Shown piece by piece: positions 16,884-24,969 of a stretch of DNA of 64,000 nucleotides. Positions within the stretch are counted from its first letter, which is position 1. Each line of letters begins with the position of its first letter. A model generated the notes under the pieces. It made no database searches. It saw only the letters and a list, made by a program, of their open reading frames with translations, and had not been told where the DNA came from. Origin of the DNA: Betaproteobacteria bacterium HGW-Betaproteobacteria-4. Its GTDB lineage: Bacteria; Pseudomonadota; Gammaproteobacteria; Burkholderiales; Rhodocyclaceae. The stretch covers positions 49,725 to 113,724 of the forward strand of contig PHCH01000015.1 in assembly GCA_002840785.1 (NCBI GenBank), written 5' to 3'. The translations under genes and the position numbers were made by a program.

Positions 16884-17750
16884 TTACTCCAGGTTCTGGA
16901 TCTGCTCGCGCATTTGCTCGATGAGCAGCTTGAGTTCCATCGAGGCCTGCGACACCTCGGTGATCGCCGATTTCGAGCCGAGCGTGTTGGCTTCGCGATT
17001 GAGTTCCTGCATCAGGAAATCGAGGCGCTTGCCACAGGCCCCGCCTTGTTTGAGCACGCGCTCGACTTCATCGAGGTGGGTGGTCAAACGGGCCAGTTCT
17101 TCGGCGACATCGATGCGCGTCGCGAAGACGGCGACTTCCTGCAGCACGCGGTCATCGCTGGCGCCGCCCAGGGCCTCGGTCAGACGCTGGCGTAGCTTTT
17201 CGGTGTAGATCGCCTGCGCTTCGGGAATGCGCGGGGCGACGCGGCGGACGATGTCGCGCATGGCTTTGACGCGGTCGACGATGGTTTCGGCCAGCTTGTC
17301 GCCTTCGCGCCCACGGGTTGCCGTGAAATCGACCAGCGCGTCGCGCGCCAGGGCCATGACTTCCGGGCTGAGTGCAGCGAAATCGACGTTCTGTTCGCCG
17401 AACATGCCGGGCCAGCGCAAGGTTTCGTTGACCGACAGCGGCGTTGCCTCGGGCATTTCGCCACGCACGCGCTCGCTCAGCGATTTCAGCGTGGCCAGCA
17501 ATTCGCCGTTGATTTTGAGCTGGTCGGCCTTGGCCGCTGCCGCATTGAAGGAGAGACGGCACTCGACCTTGCCCCGATTGATGCGGGTAGCGAGCAGTTC
17601 GCGCAGCGGAATTTCCAGCGCGCGAAGGTCTTCGGCGACGCGGAAGTGAAAATCGAGATAGCGTGAATTGACGCTTTTTAGCTCGAGTTGCAGCGTTCCG
17701 TGTTCTAGATCACGCGTTTTAACGGCATAACCGGTCATACTACAAATCAT
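16884..17750 (-). CDS. yicC: YicC-family endoribonuclease
   Basis: Protein of 288 residues of the YicC/YloC family, implicated in RNA decay. It begins MICSMTGYAV and ends with the family signature GSKSAITEVSQASMELKLLIEQMREQIQN. The YicC N-domain covers the first 150 residues and the DUF1732-type C-domain the last 90. It is commonly next to gmk. It is divergent from the kinase gene, with about 50 bases between. Confidence 0.93.
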   Translation of the reverse strand: MICSMTGYAVKTRDLEHGTLQLELKSVNSRYLDFHFRVAEDLRALEIPLRELLATRINRGKVECRLSFNAAAAKADQLKINGELLATLKSLSERVRGEMPEATPLSVNETLRWPGMFGEQNVDFAALSPEVMALARDALVDFTATRGREGDKLAETIVDRVKAMRDIVRRVAPRIPEAQAIYTEKLRQRLTEALGGASDDRVLQEVAVFATRIDVAEELARLTTHLDEVERVLKQGGACGKRLDFLMQELNREANTLGSKSAITEVSQASMELKLLIEQMREQIQNLE

Positions 17751-17804
17751 TATCGGGAATCCCTTGCTTTACAGTCCGGACAACACGCCCGAAAATGCCT
17801 GAAA

Positions 17805-18719
17805 TTGCATCATAACCGCGAGCACACAATAGACCGCCAACTTTCGCTTGGCGGCTTTTCCATTGTCTATCTGGCCACCGACTCCGCCGGCCGCCAGGTT
17901 GCCATCAAGGAATACCTGCCGAACAGTCTGGCCTTGCGCACGCGCGGTGAAATCAACCCGGTCATTACCGCCGAACACCTCGGTGCCTTCCGCTACGGCA
18001 TGAAGTGCTTCTTCGAGGAAGGCCGCGCCCTGGCCCGCCTGTCGCATCCCAACGTGATTCGCGTGCTGAATTTTTTTCGCGCCAACGACACGGTTTACAT
18101 GGTCATGGAGTACGAGCATGGCCGGACGCTGCAGGAGTTCATCCAGAAACACCAGGGTCACATTTCCGAGCGCTTCATGCGCGGCGTGTTCACCCGCATG
18201 CTCAACGGCCTGCGCGAAGTGCACTCGAACAAGCTGCTGCATCTCGACCTCAAGCCGTCGAACATTTATCTGCGCGGCGACAATACACCGGTCCTCATCG
18301 ACTTCGGCGCCGCCCGCCAGACGCTGATCACCGACCAGCCCATCCTCAAGCCGATGTACACCCCGGGCTTCGCCTCGCCCGAGCATTACGGCTCACGCAA
18401 GGATCTCGGGCCGTGGAGCGACATTTACAGCGTCGGCGCCTCGATGTACGCCTGCCTGGCCGGCAGCGCGCCGCAAGCCGCCGATGCGCGCATGAAGAAG
18501 GACACCTTGACGCCAGCCATGGTGCGCTGGGACGGCCAGTTTTCCGACCGTCTGCTCGAGATCATCGACTGGTGCCTCAATCTCAACCATCTTTACCGGC
18601 CGCAAAGCGTTTTTGCCCTGCAAAAGGCGCTTGTCGAGACCGTCACCCCACCCCGCCCGAAACCGTCGCCGAGCTGGATAGGCCGCTTCGTCGATAAACT
18701 CAGGAAGCCGATGCAATGA
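17805..18719 (+). CDS. Serine/threonine protein kinase, probably damaged at the 5' end
   Basis: Hanks-type kinase of 304 residues: glycine loop LSLGGFSIVYLA, VAIKEYLP lysine, catalytic HLDLKPSNIYL, DFGAARQ, and GFASPEHY activation segment. No transmembrane segment follows, so it is cytoplasmic. The open frame begins only at TTG, 24 bases before the first conserved residues, and no ribosome site is visible. An ATG 11 bases upstream in another frame (MPEIAS) looks like the original start. A small frameshifting deletion near 17812 is suspected. It overlaps the PP2C phosphatase gene by four bases, a kinase/phosphatase pair. Confidence 0.8.
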   Translation: MHHNREHTIDRQLSLGGFSIVYLATDSAGRQVAIKEYLPNSLALRTRGEINPVITAEHLGAFRYGMKCFFEEGRALARLSHPNVIRVLNFFRANDTVYMVMEYEHGRTLQEFIQKHQGHISERFMRGVFTRMLNGLREVHSNKLLHLDLKPSNIYLRGDNTPVLIDFGAARQTLITDQPILKPMYTPGFASPEHYGSRKDLGPWSDIYSVGASMYACLAGSAPQAADARMKKDTLTPAMVRWDGQFSDRLLEIIDWCLNLNHLYRPQSVFALQKALVETVTPPRPKPSPSWIGRFVDKLRKPMQ

Positions 18720-19633
18720 GATTCACCATCTACCAGGAAAGCCGTCAGGGCGGCCGCGCCAACAACGAGGACCGGACGACCTATTGCTACTCGCGCGACG
18801 CCCTGCTCATGGTCGTTGCCGACGGCATGGGCGGCCATCATTACGGTGAAATCGCCGCTCAGATCGCCGTTCAGACGCTGGCTGACGCTTTCCAGCGCGA
18901 AGCACGCCCGGTACTCGGCGACCCCTTCCGCTTTCTGCAAAAGGGCATGACCAACGCCCACCATGCCATTCTCGACTACACCGCCCGCCACCGCCTGAAA
19001 GACACGCCACGCACGACCTGCGTTGCCTGCATCGTCCAGGACAACGTCGCCTACTGGGCGCACGCCGGCGATTCGCGCCTGTACCTGATGCGCGACGGCA
19101 AGGTCATCACCCAGACCAAGGATCATTCGCGCATCCGCCTGCTCGTCGAGGAAGGCATGATCACCGAGGCGCAAGCCGTGTTTCATCCCGACCGCAACAA
19201 GATCTATAGCTGCCTGGGCAGCCCGCACCCGCCGGAAATCGAGTTCTCGCGCAAGACGCCGCTCGACCATGGCGACGTCGTCCTGCTCGCCACCGACGGT
19301 CTGTGGGGCGAAATGTCCGGCGAGATGATGGCGGTCGCCCTGAAAGGGGCCAACCTGCTGCAGGCTGTGCCGATGCTGCTCAACCAGGCCGAGCTGAAAG
19401 GCGGCGCCCACGGCGACAACCTGTCCGTCGTCGCCGTGCACTGGGAGGATGCCTACGTCGAAACGGCGAGCAGCGCCATTTCGACCCAGACGATGACCCA
19501 GGACGAAGTCACCACGCGCCTCGACGAATTCGGTCGCAATCCTTCCTACAAGAGCGATCTCTCCGACGACGAGATCGAAAAGGCGATCGAGGAAATCCGC
19601 TCGGCCATCGACAAATACAACCCGAAAAAATAA
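18716..19633 (+). CDS. PP2C-type serine/threonine phosphatase
   Basis: Protein of 305 residues with the PPM metal-binding motifs: [44 protein letters not shown] and [10 protein letters not shown]. The C-terminal 60 residues after the catalytic domain are polar and acidic. Its ATG overlaps the kinase stop, so the two are translated together and likely act on the same targets. Rph follows after eight bases. Pairs like this occur near type VI secretion genes, but none are in the window. Confidence 0.92.
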   Translation: MRFTIYQESRQGGRANNEDRTTYCYSRDALLMVVADGMGGHHYGEIAAQIAVQTLADAFQREARPVLGDPFRFLQKGMTNAHHAILDYTARHRLKDTPRTTCVACIVQDNVAYWAHAGDSRLYLMRDGKVITQTKDHSRIRLLVEEGMITEAQAVFHPDRNKIYSCLGSPHPPEIEFSRKTPLDHGDVVLLATDGLWGEMSGEMMAVALKGANLLQAVPMLLNQAELKGGAHGDNLSVVAVHWEDAYVETASSAISTQTMTQDEVTTRLDEFGRNPSYKSDLSDDEIEKAIEEIRSAIDKYNPKK

Positions 19634-19641
19634 GGAAAACC

Positions 19642-20358
19642 ATGCGCCCCAGCCAACGCCAACCGGACCAGCTCCGCACCGTCAAGATTACCCGCAATTT
19701 CACGCGCCACGCCGAAGGCTCGGTGCTCATCGAAATGGGCGACACCCGCGTGCTGTGCACGGCCAGCGTCGAAGAAAGCCTGCCGCCCTTCCTGCGCGGC
19801 AAGGGACAGGGCTGGGTGACGGCCGAGTACGGCATGCTGCCGCGCGCCACACACACCCGGTCGTCGCGCGAAGCGGCCAAGGGCAAGCAGACCGGCCGGA
19901 CACAGGAAATCCAGCGCCTGATCGGCCGCAGCCTGCGCGCCGTAACCGACCTCAAGGCCCTCGGCGAGCGTCAGATCACGCTCGACTGCGATGTCCTGCA
20001 AGCTGACGGCGGCACCCGCTGCGCCTCGATTACCGGCGCCTGGGTGGCGCTTTACGAAGCCTGTGAAGGGCTGGTCAAGGCCGGCAAGCTACCGGCCAAC
20101 CCGGTGCGCGATCACGTCGCCGCCATTTCGGTCGGCATCTACAAGGGTGCCCCGGTCCTCGACCTCGATTACCCGGAAGACTCCGACTGCGATACCGACA
20201 TGAACGTCGTCATGACCGGCGCTGGCGGCATCGTCGAAATCCAGGGCACGGCCGAAGGCGAACCGTTTACTCGCGAGCAGATGAGCGTGCTCGTCGACCT
20301 CGCCACCATGGGCATCCGCCAGCTCACCGCCGCCCAGCAAAGCGCCCTCGCAGCGTGA
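19642..20358 (+). CDS. rph: Ribonuclease PH
   Basis: Phosphorolytic 3' exoribonuclease of 238 residues that trims tRNA 3' ends. Typical pieces are [20 protein letters not shown] at the start, [33 protein letters not shown], and the active-site [30 protein letters not shown] precedes the ATG. It ends at the rdgB start, forming rph-rdgB-hemW, interrupted here by two accessory genes. Confidence 0.96.
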   Translation: MRPSQRQPDQLRTVKITRNFTRHAEGSVLIEMGDTRVLCTASVEESLPPFLRGKGQGWVTAEYGMLPRATHTRSSREAAKGKQTGRTQEIQRLIGRSLRAVTDLKALGERQITLDCDVLQADGGTRCASITGAWVALYEACEGLVKAGKLPANPVRDHVAAISVGIYKGAPVLDLDYPEDSDCDTDMNVVMTGAGGIVEIQGTAEGEPFTREQMSVLVDLATMGIRQLTAAQQSALAA

Positions 20359-20366
20359 GTTCAAGC

Positions 20367-20954
20367 ATGAAAAAGCTCGTCCTCGCCTCGAACAACGCCA
20401 AGAAAATGAAGGAGCTCAACGCGCTGCTGGCGCCGCTTGGCTTCGAGGTCATTCCGCAGGGCCAGCTCGGCATTCCGGAAGCCGAGGAGCCGCATTGCAC
20501 CTTCGTCGAGAACGCCCTGGCCAAGGCCCGCCACGCCGCGGCAGCATCCGGCCTGCCGGCGCTCGCCGATGATTCGGGCCTGTGCGTTGCCGCCCTCGGC
20601 GGCGCCCCCGGCGTCTATTCCGCCCGCTACGCCGGCGAACCGAAATCCGATGCGCGCAACAACGAAAAACTGCTCGCCGACCTCGCCGGCCAAACCGACC
20701 GCCGCGCCCATTTCGCCTGCGTGCTCGTCCTCGTCCGCTCGGCCAACGACCCGCAGCCGATCATCGCCGAAGGCGAATGGCACGGCACCATCCTCGACTC
20801 CCAGCGCGGCGCCGACGGTTTCGGCTACGACCCGCTGTTCTACGTGCCGACGCATTGCCAGACGGCGGCCGAACTCGATGGCACGATCAAGAACCAGCTG
20901 TCGCACCGCGGCCAGGCCATGCAGAAACTGATTGTCCGGCTGCCGAATTTGTGA
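20367..20954 (+). CDS. rdgB: dITP/XTP pyrophosphatase (RdgB/HAM1)
   Basis: Protein of 195 residues that hydrolyses non-canonical purine triphosphates. The motifs LVLASNNAKKMKELN, TFVENALAKARHA, ALADDSGLCVAALGGAPGV, GFGYDPLFYVP and SHRGQAMQKL are all present. The start MKKLVLASNN fits the family. A GTG at 20355 overlapping the rph stop would add four residues. Confidence 0.95.
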   Translation: MKKLVLASNNAKKMKELNALLAPLGFEVIPQGQLGIPEAEEPHCTFVENALAKARHAAAASGLPALADDSGLCVAALGGAPGVYSARYAGEPKSDARNNEKLLADLAGQTDRRAHFACVLVLVRSANDPQPIIAEGEWHGTILDSQRGADGFGYDPLFYVPTHCQTAAELDGTIKNQLSHRGQAMQKLIVRLPNL

Positions 20955-20978
20955 CCCCCGCCACCAGGAGCGTCGACA

Positions 20979-22040
20979 ATGAGCGATAGCCCCAACCGCC
21001 TGACCCCACCCCCTACCGGCTACGCCGATTGGCTGGCCGACCTGAAGAGTCGCATCCACACCGCCCAGCAGCGGGCGACGCTGGCGGTCAACCGCGAACT
21101 GGTGCTGCTTTACTGGCAGATCGGGCGCGACATTCTGGCGCGTCAGGCCGAGCAGGGCTGGGGGGCCAAGGTCATCGAGCGGCTGGCCGAGGATTTGCGC
21201 ACAGCTTTTCCAGACATGAAGGGGTTTTCCCGCGCCAACCTGATGTATATGCGCGCCTTTGCCGAAGCCTGGCCGGATGCCGAAATTGTCCAACAGGCTA
21301 TTGGACAATTGCCCTGGGGGCACAACCTGGTGCTGCTCAGCCGCCTGAAAGACCCCGAGCAACGTCTGGCCTATGCCCGGAGCGCTATCGCCCACGGCTG
21401 GTCGCGCAATGTGTTGAACATTCATATTGAAACCCGCTTGCTGGAACGTAGCGGCAAGACAGTTACCAACTTCGAACTGACTCTGCCCAAGCCACAATCC
21501 GACCTGGCCCGCGAATCCTTGAAAGACCCTTACCGCTTCGACTTTCTCGGCCTGACCCATGAGGCCCAAGAACGCGAGATCGAAAATGCCCTGGTCAAGC
21601 ATGTCACCGATTTCCTGCTCGAACTCGGCGCGGGCTTCGCCTTCGTCGGGCGGCAAGTACTGCTAGACGTCGCAGGCGACGAGTTTTTCATCGATCTGCT
21701 TTTTTACCACCTCAAACTGCGCTGTTATGTGGTGATCGAACTCAAGGGCGGCAAGTTCAAACCGGAGCATCTCGGCCAGTTAAGTTTTTACCTTGCCGCA
21801 GTCGATGCCCAGGTCAAACACCCGCAGGATGCCCCGACCATCGGCCTATTGCTGTGCAAGAGCAAGAACAAGGTGGTCGCCGAATACGCCCTGCGCAACA
21901 ACACCCAGCCGCTGGGTGTAGCCGAATACCAATTGCTGGATTCCCTGCCTGCCGAGCTGCAAACCAGCTTGCCCAGCATCGAGCAGATCGAACGCGAACT
22001 GATGGGTAATTCACGAATTTCGGAAGAAGACGCCCAATGA
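20979..22040 (+). CDS. YhcG/DUF1016-type PDDEXK nuclease
   Basis: Protein of 353 residues. The N-terminal DUF1016 domain has REL-VLLYWQIGRDI, W-KVIERLAEDL and FPDMKGFSRANLMYMRAFAEAWP. The C-terminal PDDEXK nuclease region has GAGFAFVGRQ and FFIDLLFYHLKLRCYVVIELKGGKFKPEHLGQLSFYL, where D-x-L...E-x-K are the catalytic residues. Relatives are found in defence islands and beside restriction systems; their function is poorly known. It stands between rdgB and hemW, which are usually adjacent, so this is an inserted accessory gene. The next gene overlaps its stop by four bases. Confidence 0.88.
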   Translation: MSDSPNRLTPPPTGYADWLADLKSRIHTAQQRATLAVNRELVLLYWQIGRDILARQAEQGWGAKVIERLAEDLRTAFPDMKGFSRANLMYMRAFAEAWPDAEIVQQAIGQLPWGHNLVLLSRLKDPEQRLAYARSAIAHGWSRNVLNIHIETRLLERSGKTVTNFELTLPKPQSDLARESLKDPYRFDFLGLTHEAQEREIENALVKHVTDFLLELGAGFAFVGRQVLLDVAGDEFFIDLLFYHLKLRCYVVIELKGGKFKPEHLGQLSFYLAAVDAQVKHPQDAPTIGLLLCKSKNKVVAEYALRNNTQPLGVAEYQLLDSLPAELQTSLPSIEQIERELMGNSRISEEDAQ

Positions 22041-23263
22041 CCGCCTATGCACACCATCGCACACCTCGCGGCCTGATTGCCATGTGCACCCTGGGCCTGT
22101 TGCTGGTTTCGCCGCTTGCCAAAGCCGCCGAGGGGGCAAAAGAATTGATCGGGGTATGGCGTGGCACGATTGGCAAGACGCAGGTCGTGGCGTGCTGGGA
22201 TGAATATGGCGGCAATTACTATCGCCTGCACAAGCCATTGCGGATCAGCCTATCCGCACCAGAACAAGAGAATGGCCCCTGGATTGAAAACATGGGCATT
22301 GAAACGACAAGTGCCTGGCATTTGGAAAATCCCCTTGGCAATCAACTCAAGGGGGTCTGGCGTAAAAGCGACGCTGGCCCGAAACTTCCGATTCGCCTGA
22401 GTCGCACCATGCGTCCTGCAAAGCACCAACAGGACGAGAGGGACTGCCTCTTTAATAGCCCGCTGTACGACGCCTTCAACGCGCCGCGTGTCGCCGCCCA
22501 GGCAATCCATGGCGGCGAACCTATCGAGTTCATGGGGCGTTCTTATCGCGTCATTCAGGCCATGGGCGGAAACGTGGCCTCGGTCGAATTGCTGGGCGAT
22601 GAAGAGTCGATCAGCCGAGCCAACCGGCTTCTGCGCAAGTCACTCATTGACGACATCGGCAGCTATCTCAGTTGCGAGGTATTTGATCCGCCTCAGCAGG
22701 GCTGGTTCGCAACCAAAGTGAAGTTGCGCTTCTGGAATGAAGACTGGTTATCCTGGTCGGGTCATGCCGAAGGCCACTGCGGTGGCGCACACCCGTTTTT
22801 CGGCTCGGATACAAAAACACTTGATTTGCGTACCGGCAAGGAAGTCAATCTTTGGCGCTGGTTCAAGCTCGTCAATAAGCAGCAGGACAATCCGGAACAG
22901 GTGTGCGAGTTCGTAAAAGATCGCTGCCTGCCGAAAAAGCTGGCCAAACGTATCAGACAAACCAAACCGGGACTCGATGACCCGGAATGCAAGAGTTTCG
23001 ATTTCCTTGATGCCGTGGATGGTGGATATTCATTGGGATTAAACAATAAGGGCTTGGCATTTATTCCCGTACTGGCCGAGCCTTCCCGCATCATGCGCAC
23101 CTGCTATGCCAGCTACACCATTCCTTTCGCCGACCTGCCTCCTTATCTCAACCAGTCGGGCCAGGAAGCAGTCAATCGCATACTCGCTGCCGCAAACAAG
23201 AGCGCTACGCGAGAGATAGCGCCCGCTGCCAGCGAAGCAAACAGCGAATCCGACGCAAAATAA
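22037..23263 (+). CDS. Secreted protein of unknown function
   Basis: Protein of 408 residues with a Sec signal peptide (GLIAMCTLGLLLVSPLAKAAEG, cleavage after about residue 31). I do not recognise the family with confidence. The early WRGTIGKTQVVACW resembles a small beta-domain seen in periplasmic proteins. The second half (SGHAEGHCGGAHPFFGSDTKTLDLRTGKEVNL) looks like the DUF3298/PdaC-type fold, where such a segment precedes a statement of total protein charge in solute-side domains. Several cysteines could form disulfides. It is translationally coupled (ATGA) to the DUF1016 nuclease gene. Base composition is visibly less GC-rich than the neighbours, suggesting transfer as a pair. Confidence 0.65.
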   Translation: MTAYAHHRTPRGLIAMCTLGLLLVSPLAKAAEGAKELIGVWRGTIGKTQVVACWDEYGGNYYRLHKPLRISLSAPEQENGPWIENMGIETTSAWHLENPLGNQLKGVWRKSDAGPKLPIRLSRTMRPAKHQQDERDCLFNSPLYDAFNAPRVAAQAIHGGEPIEFMGRSYRVIQAMGGNVASVELLGDEESISRANRLLRKSLIDDIGSYLSCEVFDPPQQGWFATKVKLRFWNEDWLSWSGHAEGHCGGAHPFFGSDTKTLDLRTGKEVNLWRWFKLVNKQQDNPEQVCEFVKDRCLPKKLAKRIRQTKPGLDDPECKSFDFLDAVDGGYSLGLNNKGLAFIPVLAEPSRIMRTCYASYTIPFADLPPYLNQSGQEAVNRILAAANKSATREIAPAASEANSESDAK

Positions 23264-23282
23264 GCCGAAGCGGCACTCAATC

Positions 23283-24479
23283 ATGGCCCGAACCATTCCC
23301 ATTTTTAGCCAAAATTCCCGGTCGACCGTAGCAAACCTGGAATTCCGCGTTTCGCCGCCGCTGGCGCTCTACGTCCATGTGCCGTGGTGCGTGCAGAAGT
23401 GTCCGTACTGCGATTTCAACTCGCACGAGGCGAACGGGGCAATTCCCGAGCGCGAATACGTCGACGCCCTGATCGCCGACCTGCAATCGGCCCTGCCGCT
23501 GATCTGGGGCCGGCCGGTGGTCAGCGTTTTCTTCGGCGGCGGCACGCCCAGCTTGCTCTCGCCGGCCGCCATCGACGAACTGATCGCCGCCTTCCGGGCG
23601 CTGGCCATGCTGGCGCCGGATGCCGAGATCACCCTCGAAGCCAACCCCGGCACGGTCGAGGCGGAGAAGTTTGCCGGCTTCCGCGCGGCCGGCGTCAATC
23701 GCCTGTCGCTCGGCATCCAGAGCTTCAACGACGATCATCTGAAAGCCCTCGGCCGCATCCACGGCGCCGCCGAAGCGAAGCGCGCCGCGCAACTGGCCGG
23801 CGAGCATTTCGACTCGTTCAATCTCGACCTGATGTACGGCCTGCCTGGCCAGACGCATGAGCAAGCGCTCGCTGACGTCGAAACCGCACTGTCTTTTTCG
23901 CCCTCGCATCTCTCCTGCTACCAGCTGACGCTCGAGCCGAACACCCGCTTCGCCGCCTTCCCGCCCGAGCTACCGGAAGGCGACATCTGCGCCGACATGC
24001 AGGAAAGCATCGAGGCCCGTCTGGCCGCGGCCGGTTTCAGCAATTACGAAACCTCGGCCTTTGCCCAGCACGGCAAGCAGTGCAAGCACAACCTCAATTA
24101 CTGGTATTTCGGCGACTATTTGGGCATCGGTGCCGGGGCGCATTCGAAGCTGACCCTGCACGACCGCGTCCTGCGCCAGATGCGCTGGAAGCACCCGAAG
24201 GCGTACCTCGACAACATCCGCAGCGGCAACGCCGTGCAGGAAGAAACGCAGGTCGAGGCCAAGAGCCTGCCTTTCGAGTTCATGATGAATGCGCTACGGC
24301 TGTCCGATGGCTTCCACCCGTCGCTATACGAAGCGCGCACGGCGCAGCCGATGATCGGCATCCAGTCGGAACTGAAGGCGGCGGAAGCGGATGGCCTGCT
24401 CGAAATCGGCCCGGAAAAAATTGCGCCGACCGCGAAGGGTCGGCGCTTTCTCAACGTTCTGCTCGAACGCTTTCTTTAG
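23283..24479 (+). CDS. hemW: HemW, radical SAM heme chaperone (oxygen-independent coproporphyrinogen oxidase-like)
   Basis: Protein of 398 residues. The radical SAM cysteine motif is CVQKCPYCDFNSHE near residue 38, followed by FFGGGTPSLL, LSLGIQSF and the C-terminal HemN domain. HemW binds heme and passes it to respiratory enzymes. Residues 6-18 of the N-terminal extension (PIFSQNSRSTVAN) come from a dispersed-repeat copy. The conserved part starts at LALYVHVPWC. The 3' end overlaps the convergent yidB-like gene by four bases. Confidence 0.92.
   Translation: MARTIPIFSQNSRSTVANLEFRVSPPLALYVHVPWCVQKCPYCDFNSHEANGAIPEREYVDALIADLQSALPLIWGRPVVSVFFGGGTPSLLSPAAIDELIAAFRALAMLAPDAEITLEANPGTVEAEKFAGFRAAGVNRLSLGIQSFNDDHLKALGRIHGAAEAKRAAQLAGEHFDSFNLDLMYGLPGQTHEQALADVETALSFSPSHLSCYQLTLEPNTRFAAFPPELPEGDICADMQESIEARLAAAGFSNYETSAFAQHGKQCKHNLNYWYFGDYLGIGAGAHSKLTLHDRVLRQMRWKHPKAYLDNIRSGNAVQEETQVEAKSLPFEFMMNALRLSDGFHPSLYEARTAQPMIGIQSELKAAEADGLLEIGPEKIAPTAKGRRFLNVLLERFL
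23300..23335 (+). repeat. Dispersed repeat, copy 4 (start of hemW)
   Basis: Copy with ATTTTTAGCC block and core GGTCGACCGTAGCAA, one change in the core. It provides codons for the first part of hemW. Confidence 0.85.
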
Positions 24480-24886
24480 CTGAACAGACCACCCTTTTTC
24501 AGCATATCCAGCCCCTGAGCCAGCAGATCGCCGCCTTCGGGAACCTGACCATTCGGGGTCAGCTTGTCGACCAGTTGCGGCAGCAGATCAGCCAGGCCGC
24601 CAGATGCTTGCTCCGTCGACATGCCCAATTGCGCGGCAATGTTCTGCAACTGGCCACCGCCAAGGACCGCCTGAATCTGCTCGGCCGAGATCGGCAAGTT
24701 CTGGCCGGTGGAAACCCATGAATTGACGATATCGCCCAGGCCGCCCTGCTGGAAGGACTGGACCAGACCGCCCAGACCGCCGGTCTGCGGGTTGTTGATC
24801 AGTTGCATGACAACGTTCAACAGGGGACTTTCGCCACCCGACTGTCCGCCAGCCAGAGCGCCGACGACGGAATCAAGAAGACCCAT
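24476..24886 (-). CDS. YidB-like DUF937 protein
   Basis: Small protein of 136 residues, MGLLDSVVGALAGGQ at the start, with Gly/Gln-rich repeats and the DUF937 pattern ISAEQIQAVLGGGQLQNIAAQLGMS followed by LADLLPQLVDKLTPNGQVP. The function of the family is unknown. It is abundant in proteobacteria and predicted cytosolic. It is convergent with hemW. A GGAACAATC purine stretch precedes the ATG. Confidence 0.85.
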   Translation of the reverse strand: MGLLDSVVGALAGGQSGGESPLLNVVMQLINNPQTGGLGGLVQSFQQGGLGDIVNSWVSTGQNLPISAEQIQAVLGGGQLQNIAAQLGMSTEQASGGLADLLPQLVDKLTPNGQVPEGGDLLAQGLDMLKKGGLFS

Positions 24887-24969
24887 GATTGTTCCTCAAA
24901 AAAGTTAAGTGGAACAATCCTAATCCAGCGGCATGACACCGATTGTGAATATTTGCGAAAAGCCGCTGG

